Of a stretch of 64,000 bases of DNA, positions 24,406-33,963 are shown one piece after another. Every line of letters begins with the position of its first letter. Position 1 is the first letter of the stretch. This DNA comes from SXXH01 sp041165735 (lineage in GTDB: Bacteria > Planctomycetota > UBA1135 > GCA-002686595). The translations under genes were made by a program, and so were the position numbers. The notes beneath the pieces were generated by a model. It was not told the DNA's origin, ran no database searches, and worked only from the letters and a program-made list of their open reading frames with translations. The DNA is taken from NCBI GenBank assembly GCA_046341775.1, contig JBKDQQ010000043.1, positions 6,261-70,260 on the forward strand, written 5' to 3'.

Positions 24406-25609
24406 AGGCGTCGATGCGCCGAGGTCCGCCGCCGGGGCGATAGACCTCGACGCTCGGACGCCAGCCGTGCAGCGCCTCGAACGACGCGCCGCAAGCCTCG
24501 CGCAAGGCCGGCTCCGCGTCGCGCGCGAGCAGCGCCACGACGCACCCGCCGAAGCCCGCGCCGGTCAAGCGGGCGCCGTGCACGCCCTGCACGGACGTGG
24601 CGCGTTCGACGAGCAGGTCCAGTTCGCGCACCGACACCTCGAAGTTCCCGCGCAGCGAGGCGTGCGCCGCCGTCATGCGCGCGCCGAAGGCCGCGACGTC
24701 GCCGGCGAGCAGCGCGGCGCGCGCCTCGAAGGTGCGCGCCACTTCCTCCACGACGTGCGCGGCGCGGGCGGCGAGCGGCGGCTCGAGCAACGGGCGCGCG
24801 CGCTCGAGCGTGTCGCGTTCGATGTCGCGCAGGCAGGTGGCCGCGGGTTGCAGCGTGCGCAGCACCTCGAAGGCGGCGGCGCATTGCTGCACGCGCTCGT
24901 TGAAGGCCACCTGCGCCAATTCCCGCCGCACGTGCGTGTCGAGCACCGCGATGGAGACGGCGTCGAGGTCGAGCGGCACGCTGCTCCAGCTCGCGTCCTT
25001 GCAATCGAGCCACAAGAGCGCCCCAGGGCGCGCCATGGCGACCGCGTAGGGATCCATGATCCCGCAACGCACGCCCACGAAGCCGCGCTCGGCGAGCAGC
25101 GCCGCCTCGACGATCTGTAGGTCGCTCGACTCCAGCTCGAAGCACTCCGACAAGGCGCGCGCCGTGCCCACGCAGATCGAGGCCGAGGATGACAATCCCG
25201 CGCCGATGGGCAGGTCGCCGCCGTACAGGAGGTCGACGCCGACGGGCTCGTCGCCGCAGACCCTCAGTCGCGCGAGCAAAGCGTGCAGCACGCCGAGCGG
25301 GTAGTCGCTCCAGCGCCCGCCGCGCGGCGGAGGCGCGCCGACCTCGAAGGAGAGCTCGCCCTCGAAGCTCGTCGAGGCGATGGTCGCGCGCCCGTCGACG
25401 CGCCGTCGCAGCGCCACCAAGGTGCCGCGATCGATGGCGCAGGGCATGACCGGGCCGCCGTTGTAGTCGAGGTGCGCCCCCATCGTGTTGACGCGCCCGG
25501 GCGAGAACCAGATCGACTCGGGAGCCGCCCCGCGACGACGGCGGAACTCCGCCACGAGGCTCGTGGCGGAGGCGAAGGCCGGATCGTCGCGCGGCTCGGC
25601 GGTGCCCAT
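24404..25609 (-). CDS. galK: Galactokinase-like GHMP sugar kinase
   Basis: Cytoplasmic ATP-dependent sugar-1-kinase of 401 residues. The N-terminal galactokinase signature reads GRVNTMGAHLDYNGG, the ATP loop is LPIGAGLSSSAS, the catalytic Asp is in CGIMDPYAV, and the third GHMP motif is RLTGAGFGGCVVALL. In galactokinases the first motif is GEHTDYNGG, where the Glu touches the sugar; here that Glu is Ala. Plant galacturonokinase, as I recall, also has Ala there, so the substrate may be galacturonate or another sugar rather than galactose. No galT, galE or uronate gene is nearby. The start ATG 25609 is 110 bases from a divergent lipoprotein gene. Confidence 0.82.
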   Translation of the reverse strand: MGTAEPRDDPAFASATSLVAEFRRRRGAAPESIWFSPGRVNTMGAHLDYNGGPVMPCAIDRGTLVALRRRVDGRATIASTSFEGELSFEVGAPPPRGGRWSDYPLGVLHALLARLRVCGDEPVGVDLLYGGDLPIGAGLSSSASICVGTARALSECFELESSDLQIVEAALLAERGFVGVRCGIMDPYAVAMARPGALLWLDCKDASWSSVPLDLDAVSIAVLDTHVRRELAQVAFNERVQQCAAAFEVLRTLQPAATCLRDIERDTLERARPLLEPPLAARAAHVVEEVARTFEARAALLAGDVAAFGARMTAAHASLRGNFEVSVRELDLLVERATSVQGVHGARLTGAGFGGCVVALLARDAEPALREACGASFEALHGWRPSVEVYRPGGGPRRIDA

Positions 25610-25719
25610 CCCGGCACGAGACTAGCCCCTCCCGGCGCTCCGCGCGACCGTCGGAGCGCGGTCGGGAGCGAGCCCGCCTTGGACTGCCGCTCGCCGGGGC
25701 GCTAGGCTCCGCCAAGGCC

Positions 25720-26037
25720 ATGAAACCGACCGCCCGCCTCGCCGCCGCGCTCCTCCTCGCCTCGCTAGCCGCTTCCTGCGCCAACACGAAGTTCAAGCGC
25801 GAGACCGAGACCTCGGGCACCTTCGAATCGACGGCGTGGTGCCTGACGGTGTTCTCGATCGACATCCCCAAGGGCGCGCTGATGGCCGCGCGCGAGAACG
25901 TGAACAACGCGGGCCTCGCGAACGCGGTCGTCACGGGCACGGAAGTGGCGCCCCACCTGGGATGGTTCGACTGGATCCTCGAGATCCTGTCGCTGCGGCG
26001 CGCGCGCCTCGTCGGCACCTTCGGGTTCGACAAGTAG
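25720..26037 (+). CDS. Small lipoprotein, unknown function
   Basis: A 105-residue protein. The signal peptide ends LASLAASC, with Cys20 as the lipidated residue. The mature domain of about 85 residues contains STAWCLTVFSIDIPKGALMAARENVNNAGLANAVVTGTEVAP, which resembles the layout of the TRL-like family of small lipoproteins (a hydrophobic strand, then a helix with Ala/Asn). The second half has a Trp-rich stretch WFDWILEILSLRRARLVGTFGF. The role is unknown. It is divergent from the galactokinase-like gene and convergent with the parvulin gene. Confidence 0.7.
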   Translation: MKPTARLAAALLLASLAASCANTKFKRETETSGTFESTAWCLTVFSIDIPKGALMAARENVNNAGLANAVVTGTEVAPHLGWFDWILEILSLRRARLVGTFGFDK

Positions 26038-26082
26038 CGCGGCTGCGCGCGGCGCCGATTCCGCGCCTGCGCCGCGTCGCCT

Positions 26083-27102
26083 TCAGCGTTCGCGCCGCAC
26101 GAGCCAGAAGCCGCGCGGATCGTGCAGCACCTCGGACAACGCGCCGGGCGCCAGCACCATGGATCGCACGAGCGGATCCGGGCAACCGGGCAGGTCGCGG
26201 TGCACCCAGCCGAGGTCGCCTTGGCGCGCGCGCCCGACCAGCTCGTCGCTGTAGGCTTCGCACAACTTGGCGAAGTCGGCGCGCTCTTCGACGACGCGCG
26301 CGCGCAGCTCGTCGATGAAGCGCTTGGCCTCGGGTTGGGCGCGCGCCCCCGCAGGCGCGCCGCGCGCACCCTCGAAGGCCACGAGCAGCGCCCGCAGCCG
26401 CACGAAGCTCTGCTCGACGAGTTCGGGCGGCCACGAGGCCGGATCCTCGGCCCGCACCCACGCGAGGCCGATGGGCAAATCCTGCGGCTCGCTGGTCCGC
26501 ATCCACTCGAGCTCGAAGGCCAGCTTCTTCAGCAAGGTGTCGCGCGGTCCGCGCTCGAGCACCGCGTGGCGGCCGGCGCGCGCCTTCAGCAGCGGATCGT
26601 CGTTGTGGCGCGCGGCGAGCTCCGCGAAGTCCTCGCCGCGCAAGAGCGCCAAGGCGACCTCGGCCGCGCGCGCGCGATCCTCGCGCGGCACGACGATCAT
26701 GCGCACGCCCACCCGCTCCGGCACGCGCCGCAGGATGTGCAGCGCTCCGTCGGTGGCGATGGGCGCGCTGCGTTCCCAAGGCTTCGCGCGCCACAAGAAG
26801 TCCTCGAAGGCGGGCGCGAGCACGCCCTGCGGCAGCGATCCCAGGCACGCGCCGGAGCGCGCGTCGGGAGCGTCCGAATGCGCCGCGGCCTCGGCCGAGA
26901 AGTCGGCGCCCGCCTCCAGCCGTTCGAGGATGGCGCGCGCCTCGGCCTCGAGGCGCGTCCACGCGGCCCGGCGCGCCTCGTCTCCCTCGGCGCCCTCGGG
27001 CAGCAGCAGGATGTGCTGCGCGCATCGCACCGGAGGCGGAGCGTCGGACAGGTGCAGCGGCGCCAGGAGCGGCGCGCCTTGCAGGAGCATCAAGGCCAGC
27101 AT
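26083..27102 (-). CDS. Parvulin-type peptidyl-prolyl isomerase, exported
   Basis: A 339-residue protein with a short hydrophobic leader (LALMLLQGAPLLAPLHLS), suggesting export. Two rotamase-like modules are visible. The first, residues 25-115, has VRCAQHILLLPEG, ADFSAEAAAHSD, ACLGSLPQGVLAPAFEDFLW and DGALHILRRVPERV. The second, about residues 255-339, has ADFAKLCEAYSDELVGRARQGDLGWVHRDL and ends PRGFWLVRRER. A partial third module is in between (AEVALALLRGEDFAELAARHNDDP). Such PpiC/SurA-like proteins help folding of envelope proteins. The ATG 27102 is 32 bases downstream of the giant carboxypeptidase-regulatory-like gene on the same strand, so a shared transcript is likely. Confidence 0.82.
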   Translation of the reverse strand: MLALMLLQGAPLLAPLHLSDAPPPVRCAQHILLLPEGAEGDEARRAAWTRLEAEARAILERLEAGADFSAEAAAHSDAPDARSGACLGSLPQGVLAPAFEDFLWRAKPWERSAPIATDGALHILRRVPERVGVRMIVVPREDRARAAEVALALLRGEDFAELAARHNDDPLLKARAGRHAVLERGPRDTLLKKLAFELEWMRTSEPQDLPIGLAWVRAEDPASWPPELVEQSFVRLRALLVAFEGARGAPAGARAQPEAKRFIDELRARVVEERADFAKLCEAYSDELVGRARQGDLGWVHRDLPGCPDPLVRSMVLAPGALSEVLHDPRGFWLVRRER

Positions 27103-27134
27103 GGGTGGTCGGATCCTCGCGGTCGCGGCGCCGT

Positions 27135-30100
27135 TCAGGGCAGGTCGACCACGACCTCGACCACGCCGTCGAGGCCGTCGATCTTCACAAGCTTGACGCC
27201 GCGCGCCGACGAAGCCCGCTGCACCTCCACGCGCCATTCGCCCGCGGCGTGGCGGCCCAGATCGAGCCTGCCGTCGTCGCCCGAACCGCCGGCGCCCTGG
27301 AAGAACTGCTGCAGCATCGCGCCGGTCGCCTCGGGGTCGAGCTCGCCCTCGCGCGCATCCTTGGCGACGACGCGACCGCGCGCCCCGGCGACCGGCGCCC
27401 CGTTCTGGCGCACGATGGCGACGATGTTCGTGCCGCGCGGCAGGAGGATCGTCGTGGGCTTGGGAGGCAGGTCGCGCGCGACCTTGACGCCCGCCACGCG
27501 CGCCGAGGCGCGACCGGGGGCCGTGGCCACGAGGTCGTACTCGCCCGCGGCCAGTCCGCGCACTTCGAACGCGCCCTGCGCGTCGCAGCGATCGCTGGCG
27601 CCGCGCGGATCGCCGACGGCGCCGGCGGGCTGCGCCACCACGCGCGCGTCCGGGATGGGAGCGCCTTGCTCGTCGACCACCACCCCCGCGATCGACAGGG
27701 CGGGCAGGAGGCGCACGACCAGGCCGTCCTCCACGCGGTTCGCCACCACGACGACGCGCATGGGCTCCGAAGGCGCGTAATCGCCGCCACCGGCCGAGAC
27801 CTGCAGTTCGTAGTTGCCGCCCTCGAGCCGATCGAACTCGAACGCGCCCTCGTCGTCGACTCCGGCGCGCCGCGTGCGGCCCTCGCGCGAGAGGAAGGAG
27901 CCGAACATGCCCCCTCCACCCCCCTCGGCCGAGAGCGAGCGGAGCGTGGCCGTGGCGCCCTTCACCGGATCGCCCGTGCGGTCGTCGAGGACGCGGCCCT
28001 CGAGCGCCGCCTCGGGCAGCGCCAGGTCGATGCGCGCCTCGGGGGCGTCGGGCACCTCGAGCGTCAAGCGCGCCTGCGGACCGTCGCCGTCGAAGTTGAG
28101 CTGGTACTCGCCCGGCGCGAGGCCCGCGAACTCGTACTGTCCGTCGCCCTTCATGCGCGCCGCGCGCCACTCGACGCCGAGCATCGAGTCGGTCTCGTAG
28201 TTGAGCGCCGAAAGGAACCCGCGTCGCACCGGTTCGCCGCGGTAGGTGACGACGCCGTGCACGCGACAACCGCCCGCGGTCGTGTCGACCAGGTCGAAGC
28301 GCACATCCTCGCCCTCGGGCACGGTCACGAGATCGAAGTTCATGCCGCCGAACAGCGACATGGGGTTGAGCTCCTCGTCGCCGCGCGTGGCGACGACGAA
28401 GTAGCCGCCCGGCGCGACGTGCTGGATGCGGTAGTTGCCCTGCGCGTCGGTCGAGCCCTGGTACATGCCGCCCACCGAGGCGGGCGAGTTGGGCTGCAGG
28501 CTCTGCGGCGCCACGGCGACGACGATCTCGTCGGGCACCGGGTTGCCGCGCGGGTCGCGCACCGTTCCGTGGATGCCGCCACCGGCCTTCATCACGAGCA
28601 CGACATCGGCGACCGCTCCTTGCTCGCCCATCGCCAGCGACTTGGAGGAGGCGCCGCAGTAGTCGCGGTGGAAGGCGTGCACGCGGAAGTCGCCCGTCTC
28701 GACGCCGGCGATCTGGAAGGTGCCGTCGCGACCCGTGGTGGTGGCGCGCTCGCCCATGAAGCCCATGCTGGCCGCGTAGGCCATCAAGCCGGGCGGGATC
28801 TGCGGACCGCGACCGACGCGGCCCATCGCCATGTTGCGCGCCTCGCGGCGCGCCTCGCCGCGGCGTCGCTCGCCCCGGCGCGCGGCCGGTTCCCCGTCCA
28901 AGTTGGATCCCTCGCCGCCGCGCGCGGGGCGGTCGAGCTGCGCCACGACCTGCGCGCCAGCGATCGGCGCGCCGTCCTCGTCGATCACGCGGCCCTTGAC
29001 CACGCCGCCGGGCGCGAGTTCGACGATCACGCCCTTGGCCGGCGCACCCGGCGCGACTTCGACTTCGACGGTGGCGGCGAGGTAGCCCGGGGCCGACACG
29101 GACAAGCGCGCCTTGCCGGGCCGCACGCCCTGGAGCTCGAAGCGGCCGGCGGGATCCTCGAACAGCACGCCGCCGCTGAAGGGATTGAGGGGCGAGGGTG
29201 CGGCCGCGTCGAGGTCGACGCGTTCGGCGCAGTCGATGCTGAAGGAGGCGACCGGCTCGCTCTTCAAGGCGTCCATGACGACGCCCGAGACGACCACTCC
29301 TTGCTGCAGCACGACCACCGCCTCGCCCGAGTCCTTGGCCGGATCCCACTTCAGCTCGGTCTTGGCGTAGCCGAGCTTCTCGAAGTCGATCGAGTACGGC
29401 GGCTTGCCCGCGATCGGACCCGCGACGAAGCGGCCGTCCGGGCCGCTGGTCGGCGGCTCGAAGCCCTTCACCGCCTGGGCCATCAACGGCGCCAGCGAGA
29501 AGTCGAAGCCGAAGTTCGACCACTCCACGAGGTTCCAGCGCATGGTCACGCCGGCGAGCGGCGCGCCCGCCGCGTCGATCACGCGACCGGCGACGGTGGC
29601 GCCGCGCTTCAGCACGAGCTCGTCGCGGGCGAGGGTCGCGCCATCGTCGAGCGCCGCGCGCGCGCCGATCGCCGGCAGGTGGTCCTTGGAGATGGCCACG
29701 ACGTCGACCTCGCCGGCCGGCACGTTGGGCATCGTGAACGACCCGTCGGCGGCGGTCTCGCAGTGCGTGGCGACGAGCACCTCCTCCACGCAACGCAGGT
29801 TGCGCAGGCCGCGCGGCACGGCGCCGAGGTGAGCGCCCGCGACGGGCGTCCGCGCGCCATCGGCGTCCTCTCCCACCACGCGCCCCACGATGGTTCCGCC
29901 GAGGCGCGCGCGCAGCTCGACCTTGGTGGCGATGCCCGCCGCGACGACGATGTCGCGCGCGTGCGTCAGCGAGAACTCGGGGCTCGAGGCGGTGATCTCC
30001 CAACCCGCGCCGGGCAGCACGCCGTCGAAGGCGAAGCGGCCGGACTCGTCGGTCTCGCCCTCCATGAAGCGCACGTCGCCGTTGCGCGCCACGGTGAGGA

Positions 30101-30872
30101 ACGAGCCCGGCCCCGGCACCAGCGCCAACTTGGCGCGCGGCGCGGGCGTGCCGTCGGGACGCAGCACGACGCCCACCACGCGACCCGCGGGCAGCATCTG
30201 GATGTCGGGCGCCGCGGCGTCGTCCTTGCGCGTAGCGCGCGCGCGGACCACGCCGTCGGGCGCGTGCCACTCGCCGCGCGCCTCCAGGTAGTACGTGCCG
30301 GGACGGACGCCGCGGAAGGCGTACTCGCCGCGCGCGTCGGTGGCCGCCACCGCGATGGGCTGCACGCGCTTCCACATCTCGTCGCCCATGGCGAACATGC
30401 GCAGCATGCGCCCGAGCACGGCCGCGCCGGCGGGCGGCACGGGGAGCAACTCCACCTGCGCGCCGGCGACCGGCGCGCCGCCATCGCGCTCGACCACTCG
30501 TCCGCGCAAGCCGGCTTCGCCGCGCACGCGCACGCCCGTCGAGAGCGCCGCGCCCCGCACCGCGGCGAGCTCGTCGCCGTCGTCGGTCGTCGAAGGGGAA
30601 GCGAGCGCCGCTGCCGTGTGGACGCCGCGCGCGACTTCGTCGGCGGCGCCAGCCTCGAGGGCCGGCGCCGCGCGCCGCGTGTCGCCAAGGAAGAGCCACA
30701 GCAGGGCCGCCGCCGCCCCGAGGGCGAGCAAGGCCGCCACCACGGCTCCACGCGCAGCCCCGCGTCGCGCGCGGAGCATGTTGGACACGGTGGAGTCGCG
30801 GGTCGAAAGGCGGCGAGGTTGGGCGAGGCGCATGGCGGGAGTGCCGCGCCGCGGGGAGGCCGGGCGTGGCAT
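27135..30872 (-). CDS. Giant membrane-anchored protein of carboxypeptidase-regulatory-like repeats
   Basis: 1245 residues. A transmembrane anchor lies at about residues 41-62 (ARGAVVAALLALGAAAALLWLFLG). The rest is a chain of about nine or ten beta-sandwich repeats of the carboxypeptidase regulatory-like family. They are recognisable by repeating units such as GRVVERDGGAPVAGAQVELLP, TDARGEYAFRGVRPGTYYLEA, GRVIDAAGAPLAGVTMRW and GRVIDEDGAPIAGAQVVAQL. These domains bind surfaces or act as stalks and carry no enzymatic motif here. The start is ATG 30872; a second in-frame ATG at residue 14 is possible. The opposite strand is also open over nearly the whole length, which is a GC-rich shadow. It probably co-transcribes with the downstream parvulin. 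Confidence 0.8.
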   Translation of the reverse strand: MPRPASPRRGTPAMRLAQPRRLSTRDSTVSNMLRARRGAARGAVVAALLALGAAAALLWLFLGDTRRAAPALEAGAADEVARGVHTAAALASPSTTDDGDELAAVRGAALSTGVRVRGEAGLRGRVVERDGGAPVAGAQVELLPVPPAGAAVLGRMLRMFAMGDEMWKRVQPIAVAATDARGEYAFRGVRPGTYYLEARGEWHAPDGVVRARATRKDDAAAPDIQMLPAGRVVGVVLRPDGTPAPRAKLALVPGPGSFLTVARNGDVRFMEGETDESGRFAFDGVLPGAGWEITASSPEFSLTHARDIVVAAGIATKVELRARLGGTIVGRVVGEDADGARTPVAGAHLGAVPRGLRNLRCVEEVLVATHCETAADGSFTMPNVPAGEVDVVAISKDHLPAIGARAALDDGATLARDELVLKRGATVAGRVIDAAGAPLAGVTMRWNLVEWSNFGFDFSLAPLMAQAVKGFEPPTSGPDGRFVAGPIAGKPPYSIDFEKLGYAKTELKWDPAKDSGEAVVVLQQGVVVSGVVMDALKSEPVASFSIDCAERVDLDAAAPSPLNPFSGGVLFEDPAGRFELQGVRPGKARLSVSAPGYLAATVEVEVAPGAPAKGVIVELAPGGVVKGRVIDEDGAPIAGAQVVAQLDRPARGGEGSNLDGEPAARRGERRRGEARREARNMAMGRVGRGPQIPPGLMAYAASMGFMGERATTTGRDGTFQIAGVETGDFRVHAFHRDYCGASSKSLAMGEQGAVADVVLVMKAGGGIHGTVRDPRGNPVPDEIVVAVAPQSLQPNSPASVGGMYQGSTDAQGNYRIQHVAPGGYFVVATRGDEELNPMSLFGGMNFDLVTVPEGEDVRFDLVDTTAGGCRVHGVVTYRGEPVRRGFLSALNYETDSMLGVEWRAARMKGDGQYEFAGLAPGEYQLNFDGDGPQARLTLEVPDAPEARIDLALPEAALEGRVLDDRTGDPVKGATATLRSLSAEGGGGGMFGSFLSREGRTRRAGVDDEGAFEFDRLEGGNYELQVSAGGGDYAPSEPMRVVVVANRVEDGLVVRLLPALSIAGVVVDEQGAPIPDARVVAQPAGAVGDPRGASDRCDAQGAFEVRGLAAGEYDLVATAPGRASARVAGVKVARDLPPKPTTILLPRGTNIVAIVRQNGAPVAGARGRVVAKDAREGELDPEATGAMLQQFFQGAGGSGDDGRLDLGRHAAGEWRVEVQRASSARGVKLVKIDGLDGVVEVVVDLP

Positions 30873-30971
30873 CGCACCATGCTAGGGTCCGGCGCGGATC
30901 GCGGCCCGTAAGTTCCCAGTCAGCCTGCGCGGGACTGGCGGCTTCCGCGCCGGAAGCGCCGAGCCTCTCGG

Positions 30972-31979
30972 CTAGGCGCCGGACTCCAGCGCCGCGGCGA
31001 GCGAGCGGCGCAGCACGCCCTCGAAGGGCTCCGGCGACCATCCCAGTTCGCGTCTCGCCTTGGTGGCGTCGAAGACCAGATGCCGGCCGAGCATGGTCAA
31101 TGCCTGCGGGGGCACGAGGTCCGAGGCGCAAGCGGGCTCCACCGCCCTGGCCAGGGCCGCCAGCGGCGGCAGGACCCACGCGGGCAAGGTCGCCAGCGGC
31201 GCGCGACGCCCGGACAGGCGCGCCGCCAGGGCGAACAGGTCGCGCGTGCGCCAGTTGGACTCGACGAGCAGGTAGCGCTCGCCGCGGCGTCCGCGCTCGA
31301 GGGCCAGCAGCACGCCCTCGGCCGCGTCCTCCACCCCCACCACCGCCAGCCAGCCCGGCGGCGCCACCGGCGGCGCGCCGTGCCGCGCGACGCGCGCGAG
31401 GAAGCGCGCCGTGTTCGAGCCCGCCCCCTTGGCGCCGAAGATCGCGCCGGGATTGGCCGAGACGCAGTCAAGTTTGCTTGACAGAGCGAGCACGTGCTCC
31501 TCCGCCGCCCGCTTGGTGTCGGCGTAGTCGACGCGGCATCGCCCGAGGTTCCAGCGCGCGGTCTCGTCGATCGGCCGGCCGTCCTCGGAGGAGCCCACGG
31601 CCACCACCGAGGAGACGTGGCAGAAGCGCCGTGCGCCGAGGCGCGCGGACTCGTCGGCCATCGTGCGCGTGCCCTCGACGTTGATCGCGACCTGGTCGGC
31701 GCGATCGGCGCGCTTGTAGCTGATGAGCGCCGCGTTGTTGACCACGTCGAAGGCGCCGCCCGATTCGCGCGCGCAGGACTCCAGCGCTCGCCGCGTCGCG
31801 CCGGCGTCGCGCAGGTCGCCCAGGTGCACGCGCGCCCCGCGCGCCTCCAAGGCCTTCGCGCGCGCCGCGTCGCGCACGAAGAGGTGCAGGCGCGCGCCGC
31901 GCCGCTGCAGCCGCGCGAACAACTCGGCGCCGAGGAAGCCCGTGGCGCCGGTCAGGAAGCAATGCGGAGCGAGGGTCAC
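30972..31979 (-). CDS. NAD-dependent epimerase/dehydratase family protein
   Basis: A 335-residue extended short-chain dehydrogenase. The Rossmann motif GATGFLGAELFARL (TGxxGxxG) begins near residue 9. The catalytic Tyr-x3-Lys is YADTKRAAE, with Ser-Ser in CHVSSVVAVGS. The fold continues with NPGAIFGAKGAGSN and a C-terminal substrate domain including GWSPEPFEGVLRRSL. The family includes dihydroflavonol reductase-like, sugar-epimerase and steroid/hopanoid-dehydrogenase enzymes; the substrate cannot be told. The start is GTG 31979, overlapping the histidine kinase stop (GTGA). A dyad repeat at 31467-31482 sits inside the frame without disturbing the length of the surrounding conserved region. 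Confidence 0.83.
   Translation of the reverse strand: MTLAPHCFLTGATGFLGAELFARLQRRGARLHLFVRDAARAKALEARGARVHLGDLRDAGATRRALESCARESGGAFDVVNNAALISYKRADRADQVAINVEGTRTMADESARLGARRFCHVSSVVAVGSSEDGRPIDETARWNLGRCRVDYADTKRAAEEHVLALSSKLDCVSANPGAIFGAKGAGSNTARFLARVARHGAPPVAPPGWLAVVGVEDAAEGVLLALERGRRGERYLLVESNWRTRDLFALAARLSGRRAPLATLPAWVLPPLAALARAVEPACASDLVPPQALTMLGRHLVFDATKARRELGWSPEPFEGVLRRSLAAALESGA
31467..31482. repeat. GTC-N10-GAC dyad, copy 5 (inside epimerase gene)
   Basis: GTCAAGTTTGCTTGAC, a palindrome with 6-bp arms and a TTTG centre, is followed by AGAG as in copies 3, 5 and 6. In the gene it encodes part of LSSKLDCVS. Confidence 0.6.
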
Positions 31980-33922
31980 GGACGCGCCCCTCCCGCGGAC
32001 GCGGGCTCCTCGCACAGCGGCAGGCGCACGCGCGCCACCGTGCCCGTCCCGGAGCCGGCGCGCGGCGCGAGCTCGATGGTCCCGTTCATCTCCTCGACCA
32101 GCCGGCGCGCGATGGCCAGCCCGAGCCCGGTGCCGTGGCTGCGCGTCGTGAAGTACGGCTCGAACAGCCGCGCGCGAGCCGTCTCGGTCAGGCCGGTGCC
32201 GGCGTCCTCGAACTCCAGCAGCACGCGCGCGAGCCCGGCCTCGCGCTCGACGCGCACGCGCGCGACGAGCCGACCGCCGCTCGGCATGGCCTCGATGGCG
32301 TTCTGCACCAGGTTGATCAGCACGCGGCGCAGCTCGTGCGCGTCGGCGCGCACCGTGGCGGGCTCGAGCTCGCGCACGAGCTCCACGCCCGACTCGGCGG
32401 CCCACGCGGCGTTCAAGTCGAGCACCTCGCCCGCGAGCGACGCCGCGTCGAGGGGCTCGGGCCTGGCGGCGCGCGAGCCGGCGAAGGCCGAGAAGTCCGC
32501 GGCGATCTTGCGCATGTGGTCCACCTGCCGCAGCACGAGCTCGACCGTGCGGTCGAAGATGCCGGGGAACTCCGGGCTGCGCTCGTCGCGCGCGCGCTTG
32601 AGCAGGTTCATCGACAACTGGATCGGCGTGAGCGGGTTCTTGATCTCGTGGGCCACCTGCCGCGCCATCTCGCGCCAAGCGCGGTCCTTCTCGGCCTTGA
32701 CCAGCTTGCGGCGGCTCTCGTCGATCTCGCTCGTCATCTCGTCGAAGGCGCGGCCCAGGTCGCCGATCTCGTCGTCGCCCGCCACGCCCGAGCGCGCGGC
32801 GAGGTCGCCCGCGGCCACGCGGCGCACGGCCTGCTGCAGGCGCAGGATGGGCGCGGTGGTGCGGCGCGCCACCAGCATGGTCCCGAGCACGACGAAGAGC
32901 ACGACCACCAGCGTCGCCTTGAGCAGCACGGCCTGCAGTTCGTCGAGCGTGGCGGCGATGTCGTCGTCGTCCATGCCCACGCCCACCACCCAGCCGAAGC
33001 CGCCCTCCGAGGCGGGCCGGCAGTGGCGGAAGGCCGCGCTGCGCTCGACGCCGCGGAATTCGTAGCGCGGGTAGAGCCCGTGCTGCGCGCCGCGCGCGGC
33101 CTCGACCAGCTGCGGCAGCGAAATGGGCGCGGCGGACACCGAACGGCCGTCGAGCTCGCGCGAGGGATGCGCGAGGATCGTGTCGCAATCCGACTTCCAC
33201 AACCACGCGTAGGTCGAGGCGTACAGGTCGTCGCGCGTGCGCAGCGGGATGCTCGGCTTGACCGGGCGCAGCACGACCGCCTGCACGCGCGCGAAGTCCA
33301 TCAGCGCGTACACGACGCCCACCACCGCGCCGTCGCCGCGGCGGCGCACCGGAGCGGCGAAGCCGAGGTGGGCGCGGCCGCCTGCGTCAAATTCATTTGA
33401 CAGAAGCGGCGAAGCGTGGTGGTCCACCAGGGCCGACTCGCCGCGCATGGCCGCCTCGAACCACGGCTCGCGCGAGTAGTCGCGCGAGCGCAGCCGCTCC
33501 AGCGCCGCCTCCTGCGCCGGTCCGCCGCCGGGGCCGCGCGCGCCGGCGGCGAGCAGCCGCCCTTCGGCGTCGACGGCCACGATCAGCTCGAAGTGCTCGC
33601 CGCGCTCGACGAAGCGCTCGAACTGCCGCTGCAGCTGCATGGGGAAGGGCGATTCGGCGTCGTCGCGCGCGTCGAGGGCCCACTCGGCCTGCGGATTGAT
33701 CGAAGCCCACGCCTGCACGTCGCCGAGGCGCTCGGCGACCAGCGCGTCCAGGCGCTCGGACATCTCCTGCGCCATCGTCAGCAGGTAGTACTCGACCGAC
33801 GACCAGTGGCGCTCCTGCAACTGGGCGCGCATGAAGAGCGCGAAGCCCAGGAGCGGCAGCACCAGCGCCGCCAGCACCAGCAGCACCCAGCGGACCGCGA
33901 TGCTGCGCAGGGGGTGTCGCAC
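31976..33922 (-). CDS. Transmembrane sensor histidine kinase, NtrY/AtoS-like
   Basis: A 648-residue protein from GTG 33922. Transmembrane helix 1 (residues 12-32) and helix 2 (VVLFVVLGTMLVARR, about 340-360) enclose a periplasmic sensor region of about 290 residues that resembles a double CACHE domain (EHFELIVAVDAEGRLLAAG, GFGWVVGVGMDDDDIA). A HAMP linker (LQQAVRRVAAGDLAARSG) follows. The phosphoacceptor motif is HEIKNPLTPIQLSMN, the form found in NtrY. The ATPase domain has NLVQNAIEAMPSGG and GTGLGLAIARRLVEEMNG. No response regulator gene is adjacent; the nearest is phoB. It is followed by an epimerase gene and preceded by a TPR lipoprotein gene on the same strand. Confidence 0.88.
   Translation of the reverse strand: MRHPLRSIAVRWVLLVLAALVLPLLGFALFMRAQLQERHWSSVEYYLLTMAQEMSERLDALVAERLGDVQAWASINPQAEWALDARDDAESPFPMQLQRQFERFVERGEHFELIVAVDAEGRLLAAGARGPGGGPAQEAALERLRSRDYSREPWFEAAMRGESALVDHHASPLLSNEFDAGGRAHLGFAAPVRRRGDGAVVGVVYALMDFARVQAVVLRPVKPSIPLRTRDDLYASTYAWLWKSDCDTILAHPSRELDGRSVSAAPISLPQLVEAARGAQHGLYPRYEFRGVERSAAFRHCRPASEGGFGWVVGVGMDDDDIAATLDELQAVLLKATLVVVLFVVLGTMLVARRTTAPILRLQQAVRRVAAGDLAARSGVAGDDEIGDLGRAFDEMTSEIDESRRKLVKAEKDRAWREMARQVAHEIKNPLTPIQLSMNLLKRARDERSPEFPGIFDRTVELVLRQVDHMRKIAADFSAFAGSRAARPEPLDAASLAGEVLDLNAAWAAESGVELVRELEPATVRADAHELRRVLINLVQNAIEAMPSGGRLVARVRVEREAGLARVLLEFEDAGTGLTETARARLFEPYFTTRSHGTGLGLAIARRLVEEMNGTIELAPRAGSGTGTVARVRLPLCEEPASAGGARP
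33387..33402. repeat. GTC-N10-GAC dyad, copy 6 (inside histidine kinase gene)
   Basis: GTCAAATTCATTTGAC, followed by AGAA. The core is AT-rich. The bases encode part of SNEFD in the CACHE-like region. Confidence 0.6.
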
Positions 33923-33963
33923 GGTCGTGCTCGTCGGGGCCGCCCGCGGCGGCCCGTGCCTGT

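Noticed and set aside
27105..30911. Plus-strand open frame of more than 1200 codons opposite the giant protein gene
   Set aside because: It is His/Arg/Ala/Gly-rich with no recognisable motif. The minus-strand frame has clear carboxypeptidase-regulatory-like repeats and a membrane anchor. High GC makes antisense frames open by chance.
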